A stretch of DNA of 42,283 nucleotides, from positions 1-42,283 of the forward strand of contig JAKSDC010000007.1 in the NCBI GenBank assembly GCA_022360275.1, given 5' to 3'. Each line of letters starts with the position of its first letter. Positions within the stretch are counted from its first letter, which is position 1. Of the stretch, positions 34,146 through 42,216 are shown piece by piece. The DNA is from Chlorobiales bacterium. Its GTDB lineage: Bacteria > Bacteroidota > Chlorobiia > Chlorobiales > Chlorobiaceae. The translations under genes were made by a program, and so were the position numbers. The notes below the pieces were generated by a model. That model worked only from the letters and a program-made list of their open reading frames with translations, made no database searches and was not told where the DNA came from.

Positions 34146-35066
34146 ATGAGACGGTTTCAACTTTTGCTGTTTTTGACCATCCTTATCTCTGTGGTTTTCT
34201 GCGGTCCGGTATCGGCGGTGGAATCGATGCTTGCACGCTATGACCTTGATCGCCCTGAAAGTCATCTGAAACTTGTTCCCGAGTTAAAGGAAATTTCAGG
34301 GATTACCGTATCGGACGATGATCGCTTGTTTGCCCATGATGACGAAAAAGGAACGGTTTATCAGCTTGATCCGAAAAACGGGAAGATCATCAAAAGTTTT
34401 GCGATTCTTGAAAAACGGTGGTTTGGGCAGGAGCTTGCGATGGAAGATTTTGAGGATATCGCAGTAGCAGGAAAGAGGTTTTATATGGTTACAAGCTCGG
34501 GAGTGATTTACGGTTTTCCCGAAGGAAAGGACGGGGCAAAAGTCGAGGCTGTCAGGCATGAAACGTTTCTGAACGATCTCTATGATGTTGAAGGGCTGTG
34601 TTACGATCCGCTGTCGGACGCACTGCTTCTTGCCTGTAAAGAGTACCCGGAAGGGATTTCATTACAACAGCTGTTGTTCAACAGGGAGAAGTCAAAACTC
34701 AAGCTGAAGCCGGTTTATTCTTTCTCACTCAAAAGCATGTCGCTTGACAAATCCCCGAGATTTCTCATTGACGGCAAGTCTCTGCAAAAAAAGAGCTCGG
34801 AGAAAAAATTCAAACCTTCCGCTATCGAACGCCATCCGTTGTCGGGGACTTTTTTTGTTTTAGCTGCGAGGGGAAAGCTGCTTGTTGAAATCAGTGCGGA
34901 TGGCAAGGTGATCAATGTTGCCCGTCTTCCGTCCAAAGATCACCCTCAGCCGGAAGGTCTTTCCTTTACTTCCGATAACGATATGCTGATTTGTAACGAG
35001 GGCGTTGCCAGGGCAGCATCCTTGCTTCGATATTCGATGCAACGGGAGAGACCTGCCTTGCACTGA
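34146..35066 (+). CDS. Exported SdiA-regulated-type beta-propeller protein
   Basis: The 306-residue protein starts with a signal peptide (FQLLLFLTILISVVFCGPVSAVES; probable cleavage after VSA). The mature part has propeller motifs: LKEISGITVSDDDRLFAHDDEKGTVYQLD, MEDFEDIAVAGKRFYMVTSSGVIYGF, YDVEGLCYDPLSDALLLACKE, FKPSAIERHPLSGTFFVLAARGKLLVEIS and PQPEGLSFTSDNDMLICNEG. The repeated E-[DG]-[LI]-x-[VY] blade starts and the PEGL ending fit the SdiA-regulated family, found in the periplasm of many diderms with unknown substrates. The closing NEG and EGL acids could bind calcium. A terminator follows the stop immediately, separating it from the barrel gene downstream. Confidence 0.8.
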   Translation: MRRFQLLLFLTILISVVFCGPVSAVESMLARYDLDRPESHLKLVPELKEISGITVSDDDRLFAHDDEKGTVYQLDPKNGKIIKSFAILEKRWFGQELAMEDFEDIAVAGKRFYMVTSSGVIYGFPEGKDGAKVEAVRHETFLNDLYDVEGLCYDPLSDALLLACKEYPEGISLQQLLFNREKSKLKLKPVYSFSLKSMSLDKSPRFLIDGKSLQKKSSEKKFKPSAIERHPLSGTFFVLAARGKLLVEISADGKVINVARLPSKDHPQPEGLSFTSDNDMLICNEGVARAASLLRYSMQRERPALH

Positions 35067-35067
35067 G

Positions 35068-35087
35068 CCGCTTGCAGCGGGTTTTTT
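35068..35087 (+). terminator. Rho-independent terminator after the propeller gene
   Basis: CCGCT (35068-35072), loop TGC, AGCGG (35076-35080), then G and six Ts. It begins one base after the TGA stop. Confidence 0.7.
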
Positions 35088-35161
35088 GCCGCGAAACTCG
35101 TACATTTTGAGTAATAGTGGTTTCGGAAGCAGCAGAAAAAGAATTCTACATCGAGAACGAT

Positions 35162-37906
35162 ATGAGATTTTTCCGGAAAAGTTTTGTCGCTGCAGCACTA
35201 TGTTTTGTCGCTGCCGTTTTTAGCTCCCATTCGACCGCTTGTGCTCAGCCACAGAAAATTCCCCAGTCTGCCATCGACAACCGTGAAAGCGTTCGGGTTA
35301 TTCCCGGAGAACGCTACAGCGCGGGTGCACTACACCGTCTGATGTTCGGGGATCACTGGCGTTCGCTCTGGGCTTCTCCGATGGATGTTGAAGTTCTTGA
35401 CCTGCAAAACTTTGCAGGGGGGCTGACACCGTATAAAAAAGGGGGCGGTTTCCAGACAATCAGTCTTCGCTTCAGGGGGGGGGACGGAAGGGAGTACCGT
35501 TTCAGGACCGTTGACAAGGATCCGGCAAGGGGAATGCCGGAAAAGCTGCGCAATACCGTTGTTTCATCTGCTGTTCAGGACCAGGTGAGTTCCGCAAACC
35601 CGGCAAGTGTTGCGGTTGTTTCGTCACTGCTTGACGTTGCGGGCGTTTTGCATGCTCCTGCCAGATTTGTCGTTATGCCTTACGACAAAGAAAGGCTCGG
35701 CAAGTACTACGACGAGTTTGCCGGTCTTCTCGGTACCATTGAAGAGCATCCCGATGAAAATGATGGTCCGGAAAATGCATTTGCCGGAGCGAGCAAGGTT
35801 GTCAAAACCTATACCATGTTTGAAGCTCTCCAGAAAGACAACCGCAACAGGGTGGATGCACAGGCCTATCTGAGGGCACGGCTGATCGATCTTCTGGTTG
35901 GCGACTGGGACAGGCATACCGGTCAATGGAGATGGGCTGCGTTCAAGGAAAATGGGGATGTTGTCTGGAAACCGGTTCCGAAAGACCGTGACAATGCTTT
36001 TTCGCGCCAGGACGGGATATTTTCCTGGGTGATAACCCAGATTATCCCTCAGATAGAGGGTTTTGGCGACGATCTTGACGAGGTGTATTTCTTTTCCTGG
36101 TCAGGTCGGCCTCTTGATCGACGCATTTTTCCCTGGTTGTCCCGTGAGGAGTGGATACGTACGACAAAAGAGCTGCAGGCTCTTTTGACAGATGAACGAA
36201 TAAGAGAAGCCGTGCGCCGGATGCCGCCTGCCATGTATGACCGGGAAGGCGAAAGGATTGTTCATGACCTCGAAGCGAGGCGCGATCTTCTCCTGGAGGC
36301 TTCTGAGGAATTGTACAGGATATATGCCGAAGATGTTGATATCTATACGAGTGACGAACCGGAGTTTGCAGAAATAGAGCGAACCAGCGACGGCAGCGTT
36401 TCTGTGAGAATCTACAGGATGCAGGATGGTCCGGCGTCACGTGATTTGGCACCTTTTTATTCCAGGGTATTCGATCCTGAATACACCTCTGAAATCCGCT
36501 TATATCTGCAGGGGGGAGATGATTATGCCGATATCAGCGGTACCCTTGCAAAAAATATAGATATTCGTGTTATCGGCGGAAAAGGTGAAGACAGGATAAT
36601 AAGCAGGGCGGCTGTTTCATCCGGTGGTTTCGGCAGAAAAGCCGGAGACTATCTTTATGATGCAGATCCCGGTACGATATTCGGCGGAAACCGATATACG
36701 GTGGTCGATTCAAGCAAGGTCGAGGAGTCTGCGGACAAACGTGCCAAGTATGATCTGAAACCCAGGGATCACGGTAGAGAATTCGACACTTCCATTGCTA
36801 ATCTCCGGCTTAATTATGCGCCCGAGTACGGCGTCTTTCTCGGATGGGGTGCCATTCTCGAAGATTACGGTTTTCGTAAAGATCCTTATAACTACAATAT
36901 GAAGTTTGGCGGCGGAGTGGCTTACGGTTCCGGCTCCAAACTGCGCTACCAACTTGACTATACAGGCGATTTCCGTTCGGTTATCGACGGTGCGGAGCTG
37001 CTGCTTGAGGTCGGAACGACCGAGCTCGATATTATCAATTTTTACGGTTTCGGTAATGAGTCCTCTTTTGACAAATCACTCTACGACGAGGATGATTTCG
37101 AAATCAACCAGCAGGTGACCTGGATACATCCGACTTTACGGTTTCCTGCCAACTCCGATTTGCAGTTCAGGGTCGGTTTTGATGCCAAATTTATCGATCT
37201 CGAAGTCGAGCCGGGCTCGAGGCTTGAAGCCATGGATCCGTACGGAATCGACGAAGACTTTACCGGCGGTCTTATTGCAGGCTTTCGGTATGAGAGCCTG
37301 GATTGCGGCAAAAGGGTCTTCCTCTCGCCAAGAACACTGCTCGGGCGGCTTGCTCATACAAGAACCCCGTGTGGTACAACAGCTTTGAGCGGGCAGGTAG
37401 TGGATGTTGAAGGTTCTTACTATCCCGAATTTTTCGGAAACAGCAGCGCATTCGGAAAGGTCAAAGCTGAAGGAACCGTGTACCTGCCGTTATCATCGCT
37501 GCCCTATTCAAGAGTTGCTTTACGGGCAGGGGGCGAGAAGATATGGGGAAAGTTTCCATTTTACGAAGCGGCATATCTGGGCGGCTCGAAATCGATTCGC
37601 GGATATGACCAACAGCGTTTTGCCGGTGATGCCTCTCTTTATGCCAATTCGGAGTTGAGGCTTTACCTGAGCACCTTTAAATTTCTTGTTCCGGTAATGT
37701 TCGGTCCGCTTGCATTCATCGAGAGCGGAAGGGTGTTTTACGATGGTGAGGATTCCGACAAATGGCATACCGGCTACGGCGGCGGGTTCTGGTTCGGGTT
37801 TATCGAGCCGCGTTATGCTCTGAGTGTTGCTGTGGGCAGGGGAACCGACAGTGCAAGGCTGACCGACGGTATCGGCATCTATGTAAGAGCAGGATTCAGT
37901 TTCTGA
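35162..37906 (+). CDS. Outer-membrane barrel protein (BamA/D15-like) with exported kinase-like N-terminal region
   Basis: This is a 914-residue protein with a signal peptide (FRKSFVAAALCFVAAVFSSHSTACA). Residues of about 30-420 form an exported domain. LRARLIDLLVGDWDRHTGQWRW (catalytic-loop-like GDWDRH at 247-252) and then KPVPKDRDNAFS (DRD at 275-277) are spaced like the HRD-type loop and metal-binding acid of Fam20C/HipA/PI-kinase-like folds. A lysine in the SLRFRGGDGREYRFRTVDKD sheet may be the ATP-contact side. Residues of about 420-560 are beta-rich (YLQGGDDYADISG, IRVIGGKGEDRII). From about 590 on, amphipathic strands lead to a D15-type barrel (YLGGSKSIRGYDQQRFAGDASLYANSELRLYL), ending in Phe. 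Kinase activity is inference. Confidence 0.8.
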   Translation: MRFFRKSFVAAALCFVAAVFSSHSTACAQPQKIPQSAIDNRESVRVIPGERYSAGALHRLMFGDHWRSLWASPMDVEVLDLQNFAGGLTPYKKGGGFQTISLRFRGGDGREYRFRTVDKDPARGMPEKLRNTVVSSAVQDQVSSANPASVAVVSSLLDVAGVLHAPARFVVMPYDKERLGKYYDEFAGLLGTIEEHPDENDGPENAFAGASKVVKTYTMFEALQKDNRNRVDAQAYLRARLIDLLVGDWDRHTGQWRWAAFKENGDVVWKPVPKDRDNAFSRQDGIFSWVITQIIPQIEGFGDDLDEVYFFSWSGRPLDRRIFPWLSREEWIRTTKELQALLTDERIREAVRRMPPAMYDREGERIVHDLEARRDLLLEASEELYRIYAEDVDIYTSDEPEFAEIERTSDGSVSVRIYRMQDGPASRDLAPFYSRVFDPEYTSEIRLYLQGGDDYADISGTLAKNIDIRVIGGKGEDRIISRAAVSSGGFGRKAGDYLYDADPGTIFGGNRYTVVDSSKVEESADKRAKYDLKPRDHGREFDTSIANLRLNYAPEYGVFLGWGAILEDYGFRKDPYNYNMKFGGGVAYGSGSKLRYQLDYTGDFRSVIDGAELLLEVGTTELDIINFYGFGNESSFDKSLYDEDDFEINQQVTWIHPTLRFPANSDLQFRVGFDAKFIDLEVEPGSRLEAMDPYGIDEDFTGGLIAGFRYESLDCGKRVFLSPRTLLGRLAHTRTPCGTTALSGQVVDVEGSYYPEFFGNSSAFGKVKAEGTVYLPLSSLPYSRVALRAGGEKIWGKFPFYEAAYLGGSKSIRGYDQQRFAGDASLYANSELRLYLSTFKFLVPVMFGPLAFIESGRVFYDGEDSDKWHTGYGGGFWFGFIEPRYALSVAVGRGTDSARLTDGIGIYVRAGFSF

Positions 37907-37957
37907 ACCATATCTTACAGGTTTCCGTCAGAATCCGGCATTGTTTTACACCGGCAT

Positions 37958-37998
37958 TCCCCCCTAAGCTTTTCTCAGGGGGGATGTTTGTTTTGGGC
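37958..37998 (+). terminator. Terminator-like hairpin after the barrel gene
   Basis: TCCCCCCT (37958-37965) pairs with AGGGGGGA (37977-37984), with an 11-base loop. A T-rich tail interrupted by G follows (TGTTTGTTTT). It separates the barrel gene from the cyclase gene. Confidence 0.7.
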
Positions 37999-38012
37999 AG
38001 GAAGCTCGACTA

Positions 38013-39116
38013 TTGAATTTTTTTACTATGCGGATTCCTCCGAAGATATCGAGAAATCTGAAAAGCATTGGACGGATTATCTTCGGCTTCATGATGGCGT
38101 TTTACGTCTATCTTGCTTTTTTTGGTGCGCTTGGTCAGGCATACGAGGAGTTTTACTATTCCAGTGATGTTTTTGTCTTTATCCGTTTAACGGTTATCGG
38201 GTTTGTTGTCGGTGCTGTGGTGGCTGTTTCGGATGTGTTTTTTCTTTCGAGAATAACGAGGAGCCTCAATTTTCTGCTGACGCTTTTTGTCGGTACGGTA
38301 TTCTATGTGATTCTCTCTTTCATGGTTTTGCTGCTTTTTGTGGCATGGGAGGAGTATGTTTTGCTGGGTGGTTCAGGAGTTTTTTCCTTTGAGAGACGTC
38401 TGAAGACGTTTTTTTCGGGCGAATTTCTTGTTCTCCTGTTGTATCTGAGCGTTGTCGGCCTTGTGATCAACTCCTTCCGGCTGGTTATTCAAAGGGTGGG
38501 CGAGAAAAATTTCTGGAATGCCGTTACAGGGAGATATCGCATACCGCATGAAGAGGAGCGTGTATTCATGTTTCTTGATTTGTACAGTTCAACCGCTCTT
38601 GCAGAAAGCATGGGGCATGAACGGTACCACGACCTTTTGCATGATGTCTTTAACGATATGGTCGATCCGATAACAATTTACGGAGGTGAAGTCTATCAAT
38701 ACCTCGGCGACGGCGTTGTTGTTACCTGGAGTATTCAGGACGGTACAAGACAAATGAACTGCATTCGCTGCTTTTTCGATATCCTCAGGCGTATCGAGAG
38801 ACGAGCAGGGGAATATGAGAAACGGCATCAGTATGTCCCGCAGTTGAAGGCGGGTTTGCATGCCGGCAAGGTCATTGCAGGTGAAGTCGGACAAGAGAAG
38901 CTCGAAATTGTTTTCCATGGGGATACGGTCAATACCGCTGCGAGGATTCAGGAAGAATGTGTAAAAATGGGTGAGCAGATTCTCCTTTCGGAAGAGCTGC
39001 TTTTCCTTTTCCCGGTGAGACAGCTCAAGGCGTTCCTTACGCGCTTCAAGGGGATAATTTCTCTCAAAGGCAGGATGTCGCAGATTGCGCTGTATACTAT
39101 CAGTGAAAAAGAGTGA
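38013..39116 (+). CDS. Membrane-anchored class III nucleotide cyclase
   Basis: The 367-residue protein has four transmembrane helices (about 21-42, 54-78, 87-112 and 136-157), a short linker and a class III cyclase domain (about 180-340). Metal aspartates are Asp189 (FMFLDLYSSTALAE) and Asp233 (YQYLGDGVVVTW), 44 apart as usual. Transition-state residues are Asn307 and Arg311 (GDTVNTAARIQ). The two base-reading positions of purine cyclases are not canonical: Gln229 replaces Lys and Val300 replaces Asp/Thr. The product base is therefore uncertain. TTG 38013 is the likely start (AGGAAG eight bases before); ATG 38028 is the alternative. It is tail to tail with the HD-PycTM gene. Confidence 0.88.
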   Translation: MNFFTMRIPPKISRNLKSIGRIIFGFMMAFYVYLAFFGALGQAYEEFYYSSDVFVFIRLTVIGFVVGAVVAVSDVFFLSRITRSLNFLLTLFVGTVFYVILSFMVLLLFVAWEEYVLLGGSGVFSFERRLKTFFSGEFLVLLLYLSVVGLVINSFRLVIQRVGEKNFWNAVTGRYRIPHEEERVFMFLDLYSSTALAESMGHERYHDLLHDVFNDMVDPITIYGGEVYQYLGDGVVVTWSIQDGTRQMNCIRCFFDILRRIERRAGEYEKRHQYVPQLKAGLHAGKVIAGEVGQEKLEIVFHGDTVNTAARIQEECVKMGEQILLSEELLFLFPVRQLKAFLTRFKGIISLKGRMSQIALYTISEKE

Positions 39117-39181
39117 AAAGGTGCCTGCGGGATAAGCCGGACATCTTTGTGGAATCAGGGAGACAGGTGGCTGTGATGCGC

Positions 39182-40381
39182 TCAGTTGGTGAAAGCATAA
39201 GCATAGAAGCTGATTGACAAGACCAGCCCCACCATGAAAATATCATAAGAAAGTTTCAGGAACTTGTATTTTTTGTCGAGAACCTTTCCAAGGTAATAGG
39301 TGTCGCGTATCATGTTTGCAATGTAGTAAGGCTTGTCCTGCAGCATTTCTTTTACGCCCCATTCATATTGATCGAGATCGAGGTTTACAAAAGAACCGAA
39401 GAACAGCAGGTTTGCTTTTCTGTTCTTGATATCTTCTATCGTGGTTTCGTGGCGTGTTACTTTCGGACGTGTTGCAAGAACTGATGTTATAATTGTGGCG
39501 ACACAGGTGAAAAGCATCAGGAAGGTCGGTATGATAAGGTCGGGAAGCTGGTCGAGCTTTCTGACAAGGAGTGAAATGATAATGGAAAAAATAAGTGAGT
39601 TTGTCTGGATCATGATGTTTGCTTTCTGATCGACAATAGCGCTGAAACTCACATGGTTTCTGGACGATGTTCTGTAATACACCTCCATGTTCCTTTCGAC
39701 ACCTCGGTTTTTTGCTGCATTGTCCAGCTTCTCCCGGTTCTTTTTTTTCTCCTGTTTTTTCTGCTTTTCCCGGGCCTGTTCTTTTTGCAGTTCATTTTGC
39801 AGCAGAACAAGGTTTTCTTCCTTTTTGCCATTGAGCTTTTCCTGTGCGAACGGGGTGAAAAAGCTGTGCTTGAGGAAAAAGTCGATATTGAGCTGAAGCC
39901 ATTGGGTATCTGTAAACGATTTCTTTCTGTTTTTTTCAAATTCGATTCTCAAGAGCTCGCTTTTTTTCCTGTAATTGTCCGAACCAAGGTGAAAAAGGTC
40001 GGCGTCACAGACAATCTGTTGAAGCTGGTTCAGGGGGGCTTGCGGTATTTTGGTGGCAAAAATACAGCCCTTGACGATGTCTATTGTTTCCGGGTCAGCA
40101 CCCTCTTGGAGAAGAAAATGCTCGGCGATTTCCGCACTTTTTTCCTCATGTTCCGCAACGGATTCAATACAGCCAACATCATGGAACCAGCACGCAAGCA
40201 TTACAAGAACCGTCGATTGCTCGGGCAGGCCCATGCCTTCGGCTATCTCCCGACCTGCCGCAACGGTTTCTCTTGTATGGGTTAAGTCATGATAAATGCC
40301 GGCGCTGTGCTTTTCGTTTGCGCTGAAAAGCTGTGAAACATAAACCGATGCTTTTTCGAGAAGTGTGCTGTTGGCAGTCAT
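39182..40381 (-). CDS. HD phosphohydrolase fused to a Pycsar-type transmembrane effector domain (PycTM, formerly DUF5706)
   Basis: Residues 1-175 of this 399-residue protein are an HD domain: GIYHDLTHTRETV (His31/His35), LACWFHDVG (His67-Asp68) and IVCDADLFHLGSDNY (Asp126). Residues 190-225 are a Lys/Glu/Gln-rich coiled coil. Residues 240-399 are the PycTM module: SFSAIVDQKANIMIQTNSLIFSI, a helix at about 258-275, a second at about 281-303 ending VLATRPKV, the cytosolic NLLFFGSFVNLDLDQYEWGVKEM, and a last helix at about 380-398. In Pycsar defence, cCMP or cUMP triggers a PycTM effector to disrupt the membrane. HD-PycTM fusions are also found as lone genes. The convergent cyclase next door could supply or share the ligand. 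Confidence 0.87.
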   Translation of the reverse strand: MTANSTLLEKASVYVSQLFSANEKHSAGIYHDLTHTRETVAAGREIAEGMGLPEQSTVLVMLACWFHDVGCIESVAEHEEKSAEIAEHFLLQEGADPETIDIVKGCIFATKIPQAPLNQLQQIVCDADLFHLGSDNYRKKSELLRIEFEKNRKKSFTDTQWLQLNIDFFLKHSFFTPFAQEKLNGKKEENLVLLQNELQKEQAREKQKKQEKKKNREKLDNAAKNRGVERNMEVYYRTSSRNHVSFSAIVDQKANIMIQTNSLIFSIIISLLVRKLDQLPDLIIPTFLMLFTCVATIITSVLATRPKVTRHETTIEDIKNRKANLLFFGSFVNLDLDQYEWGVKEMLQDKPYYIANMIRDTYYLGKVLDKKYKFLKLSYDIFMVGLVLSISFYAYAFTN

Positions 40382-40485
40382 TGGGCTATATTGAAGGTGC
40401 TGATAAGAGTGTATTATGAGAATTTAGGGACTCCTTTCGCATAAAATCAAAGGGATTTTTTGTCAACAAGGCTGTATAACGGGTT

Positions 40486-41331
40486 ATGGACTGTTCATCA
40501 AAACGTGCCAGGTTCGTTACAGTAATCGTTTTTCTACTGCTTTCGCTGGGTAACGGCGTATCGGTAACTGAAGCCGGAGACCGTTCTACAGGAGATATTC
40601 TGCATGATGACGTTTCTCACTTCGCTCGTGATTTCAGGAGTATCTTTTCTTCGCCTGCACATTTTGACGGCAGCGACTGGATAACGGTAGGTGCTGTTGC
40701 GGGTTCTGCAGTTGCAGCCGCACTATGGGCCGATGAACCTGTTCGGGAGTATATGCTTGACAATCGTTCAGGTTTTACCGACGGCCTGGTTTCTGTCGGC
40801 GATCACTACGGAAGACTGTCCACCGGTTACTATCTGGGATCTGTCCTCTATGTTGCCGGCATTGTCAGTGACGACGATTGGGTTCGCTATACCGGGAGAG
40901 CGGTGCTGGAGGCCCATACGTTCTCACTGCTCATCACGGGTATCCTGAAAGCTGTTGCAGGCCGATCGAGGCCCTACCGGTTTGAAGGAAACGGCAAATT
41001 CAACTGGTTCGCAACCGAAAACAGCGAATGGTCTTTTCCTTCCGGGCATGCAACAGCCTCGTTTGCCATCTCATCGGCATTAAGCAGGCGAATCGACAGG
41101 CCCTGGGCAACTGCCGGACTCTATGCCTTGTCGGGCATTACTGTGCTGGACAGGATTTACGATGACAAGCACTGGCTTTCCGATACCATAGTCGGAGCTG
41201 CAATAGGTACGGCGGTGGGGCTGGCTGTAGGGAGGATGATCAATGATGAAGAGGAGGAAAGAAAAAAAGGAGGACTGGAAACATTAAATGAACGGCCAGT
41301 CGAGTTGGTGCACTTTTCGCTGAGCTTTTAG
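40486..41331 (+). CDS. PAP2-family phosphatase, probably exported
   Basis: The 281-residue protein has a signal-peptide-like N-terminus (FVTVIVFLLLSLGNGVSVTEA). Its type-2 phosphatidic-acid-phosphatase motifs are GILKAVAGRSRP (motif 1, KX6RP), FPSGHATASFA (motif 2, SGH) and LDRIYDDKHWLSDTIVGA (motif 3, with Asp where the usual form has Ser, then Arg, His and Asp). Several glycine- and alanine-rich helices surround them. Family members remove phosphate from lipid phosphates, such as undecaprenyl pyrophosphate, or act as periplasmic acid phosphatases. The highly charged C-terminus ends in a phenylalanine, which could suggest outer-membrane association. It is divergent from the HD-PycTM gene, with a 104-base shared upstream region. 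Confidence 0.87.
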   Translation: MDCSSKRARFVTVIVFLLLSLGNGVSVTEAGDRSTGDILHDDVSHFARDFRSIFSSPAHFDGSDWITVGAVAGSAVAAALWADEPVREYMLDNRSGFTDGLVSVGDHYGRLSTGYYLGSVLYVAGIVSDDDWVRYTGRAVLEAHTFSLLITGILKAVAGRSRPYRFEGNGKFNWFATENSEWSFPSGHATASFAISSALSRRIDRPWATAGLYALSGITVLDRIYDDKHWLSDTIVGAAIGTAVGLAVGRMINDEEEERKKGGLETLNERPVELVHFSLSF

Positions 41332-41451
41332 AGGGCATCTCAGGTGCTGATTTGTTGAGTCGATGAATTGTTTTACCCTGTTATCGTTTCTATAAGCCCC
41401 ATAAGTCCTCTAAGGCAGTGCCTGTAACTTGATCCTGCTTTTTACGGCGGA

Positions 41452-42120
41452 TCACTCGTTGCCTTCCGACAGTACACTGATGATTTCCTGCGGTTTCTCA
41501 ATCAATTTTTTCGCCCCGCTTTTCACAAGTACATCTTTCGTTCTGAAGCCCCAGAGCACTCCCAGCGGATACATTCCGGCGGCATTTGCCGTCAGCATAT
41601 CTACTTCACTGTCCCCCACATAAAGAATCTCGGCCGGATCAATACCCATCTCGTCAGCCATCAGAAGGGCTCCCTGGGGGTCCGGTTTGTGATTCATATC
41701 GGAGTGATGCCCTGTGACAGAGTCGAACTGCCAGGGGGAAAGCAGTGTCTCGACACAAAGCCTTGTAAGCTGGTCAGGCTTGTTGGACAGAACACCTTTT
41801 TTAATCGGCGTGGTGTCGAGCCAGTCGAGAAGTTCAGCAATGCCCGGATACGGTCGAGTATTGTCTTTCCAGGTTTCGGCATAGTGCTCCTGCATTTCCT
41901 GTTTGAGCTTTTCGATCAGTTCCGGACGATTTTGCAGATTCGGAGGGAGCGCGTTTCTCACGAGAGCGCTCATGCCGTAACCAACAAGGTGGCGGATCGT
42001 TTCCTGGGTATGCGTTTCGAGGTCGTGGCCGGCAAGAACACTGTTCAGTGTATTTGCAAGGTCTTGCAGTGAATCGAGCAATGTGCCGTCCAGATCGAAA
42101 ATAACAGCCTTGAATTTCAT
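41452..42120 (-). CDS. HAD-family phosphatase, phosphoglycolate-phosphatase-like
   Basis: The 222-residue protein has motif I FDLDGTLLDS (nucleophile Asp9, Asp11), a helical cap domain (LANTLNSVLAGHDLETH and the roughly 80 residues following), motif II VLSNKPD, motif III lysine in MNHKPDP and motif IV VGDSEVDM. Length and order match Gph, which dephosphorylates 2-phosphoglycolate, and related small-sugar phosphatases. The cap region decides substrate and cannot be read here, so Gph is the most likely rather than a certain name. It is convergent with the PAP2 gene. Upstream at 42141-42180 an imperfect hairpin with A- and T-rich flanks may terminate the next gene. Confidence 0.85.
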   Translation of the reverse strand: MKFKAVIFDLDGTLLDSLQDLANTLNSVLAGHDLETHTQETIRHLVGYGMSALVRNALPPNLQNRPELIEKLKQEMQEHYAETWKDNTRPYPGIAELLDWLDTTPIKKGVLSNKPDQLTRLCVETLLSPWQFDSVTGHHSDMNHKPDPQGALLMADEMGIDPAEILYVGDSEVDMLTANAAGMYPLGVLWGFRTKDVLVKSGAKKLIEKPQEIISVLSEGNE

Positions 42121-42216
42121 TGTTAGTTTACTCTTTCGTGCGGCAGCAAGAAAAAAACAGCGTACGTTTTTTCCTTGCCGGTTTGGCTGGTTTTGGGAAG
42201 GTAGAAAAAAAAATTG

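Noticed and set aside
40382..40485. Sigma70 promoter TTGAAG/TATTAT for the PAP2 gene
   Set aside because: Spacing of about 15 bases is too short and the hexamers are weak; not reported as a feature.
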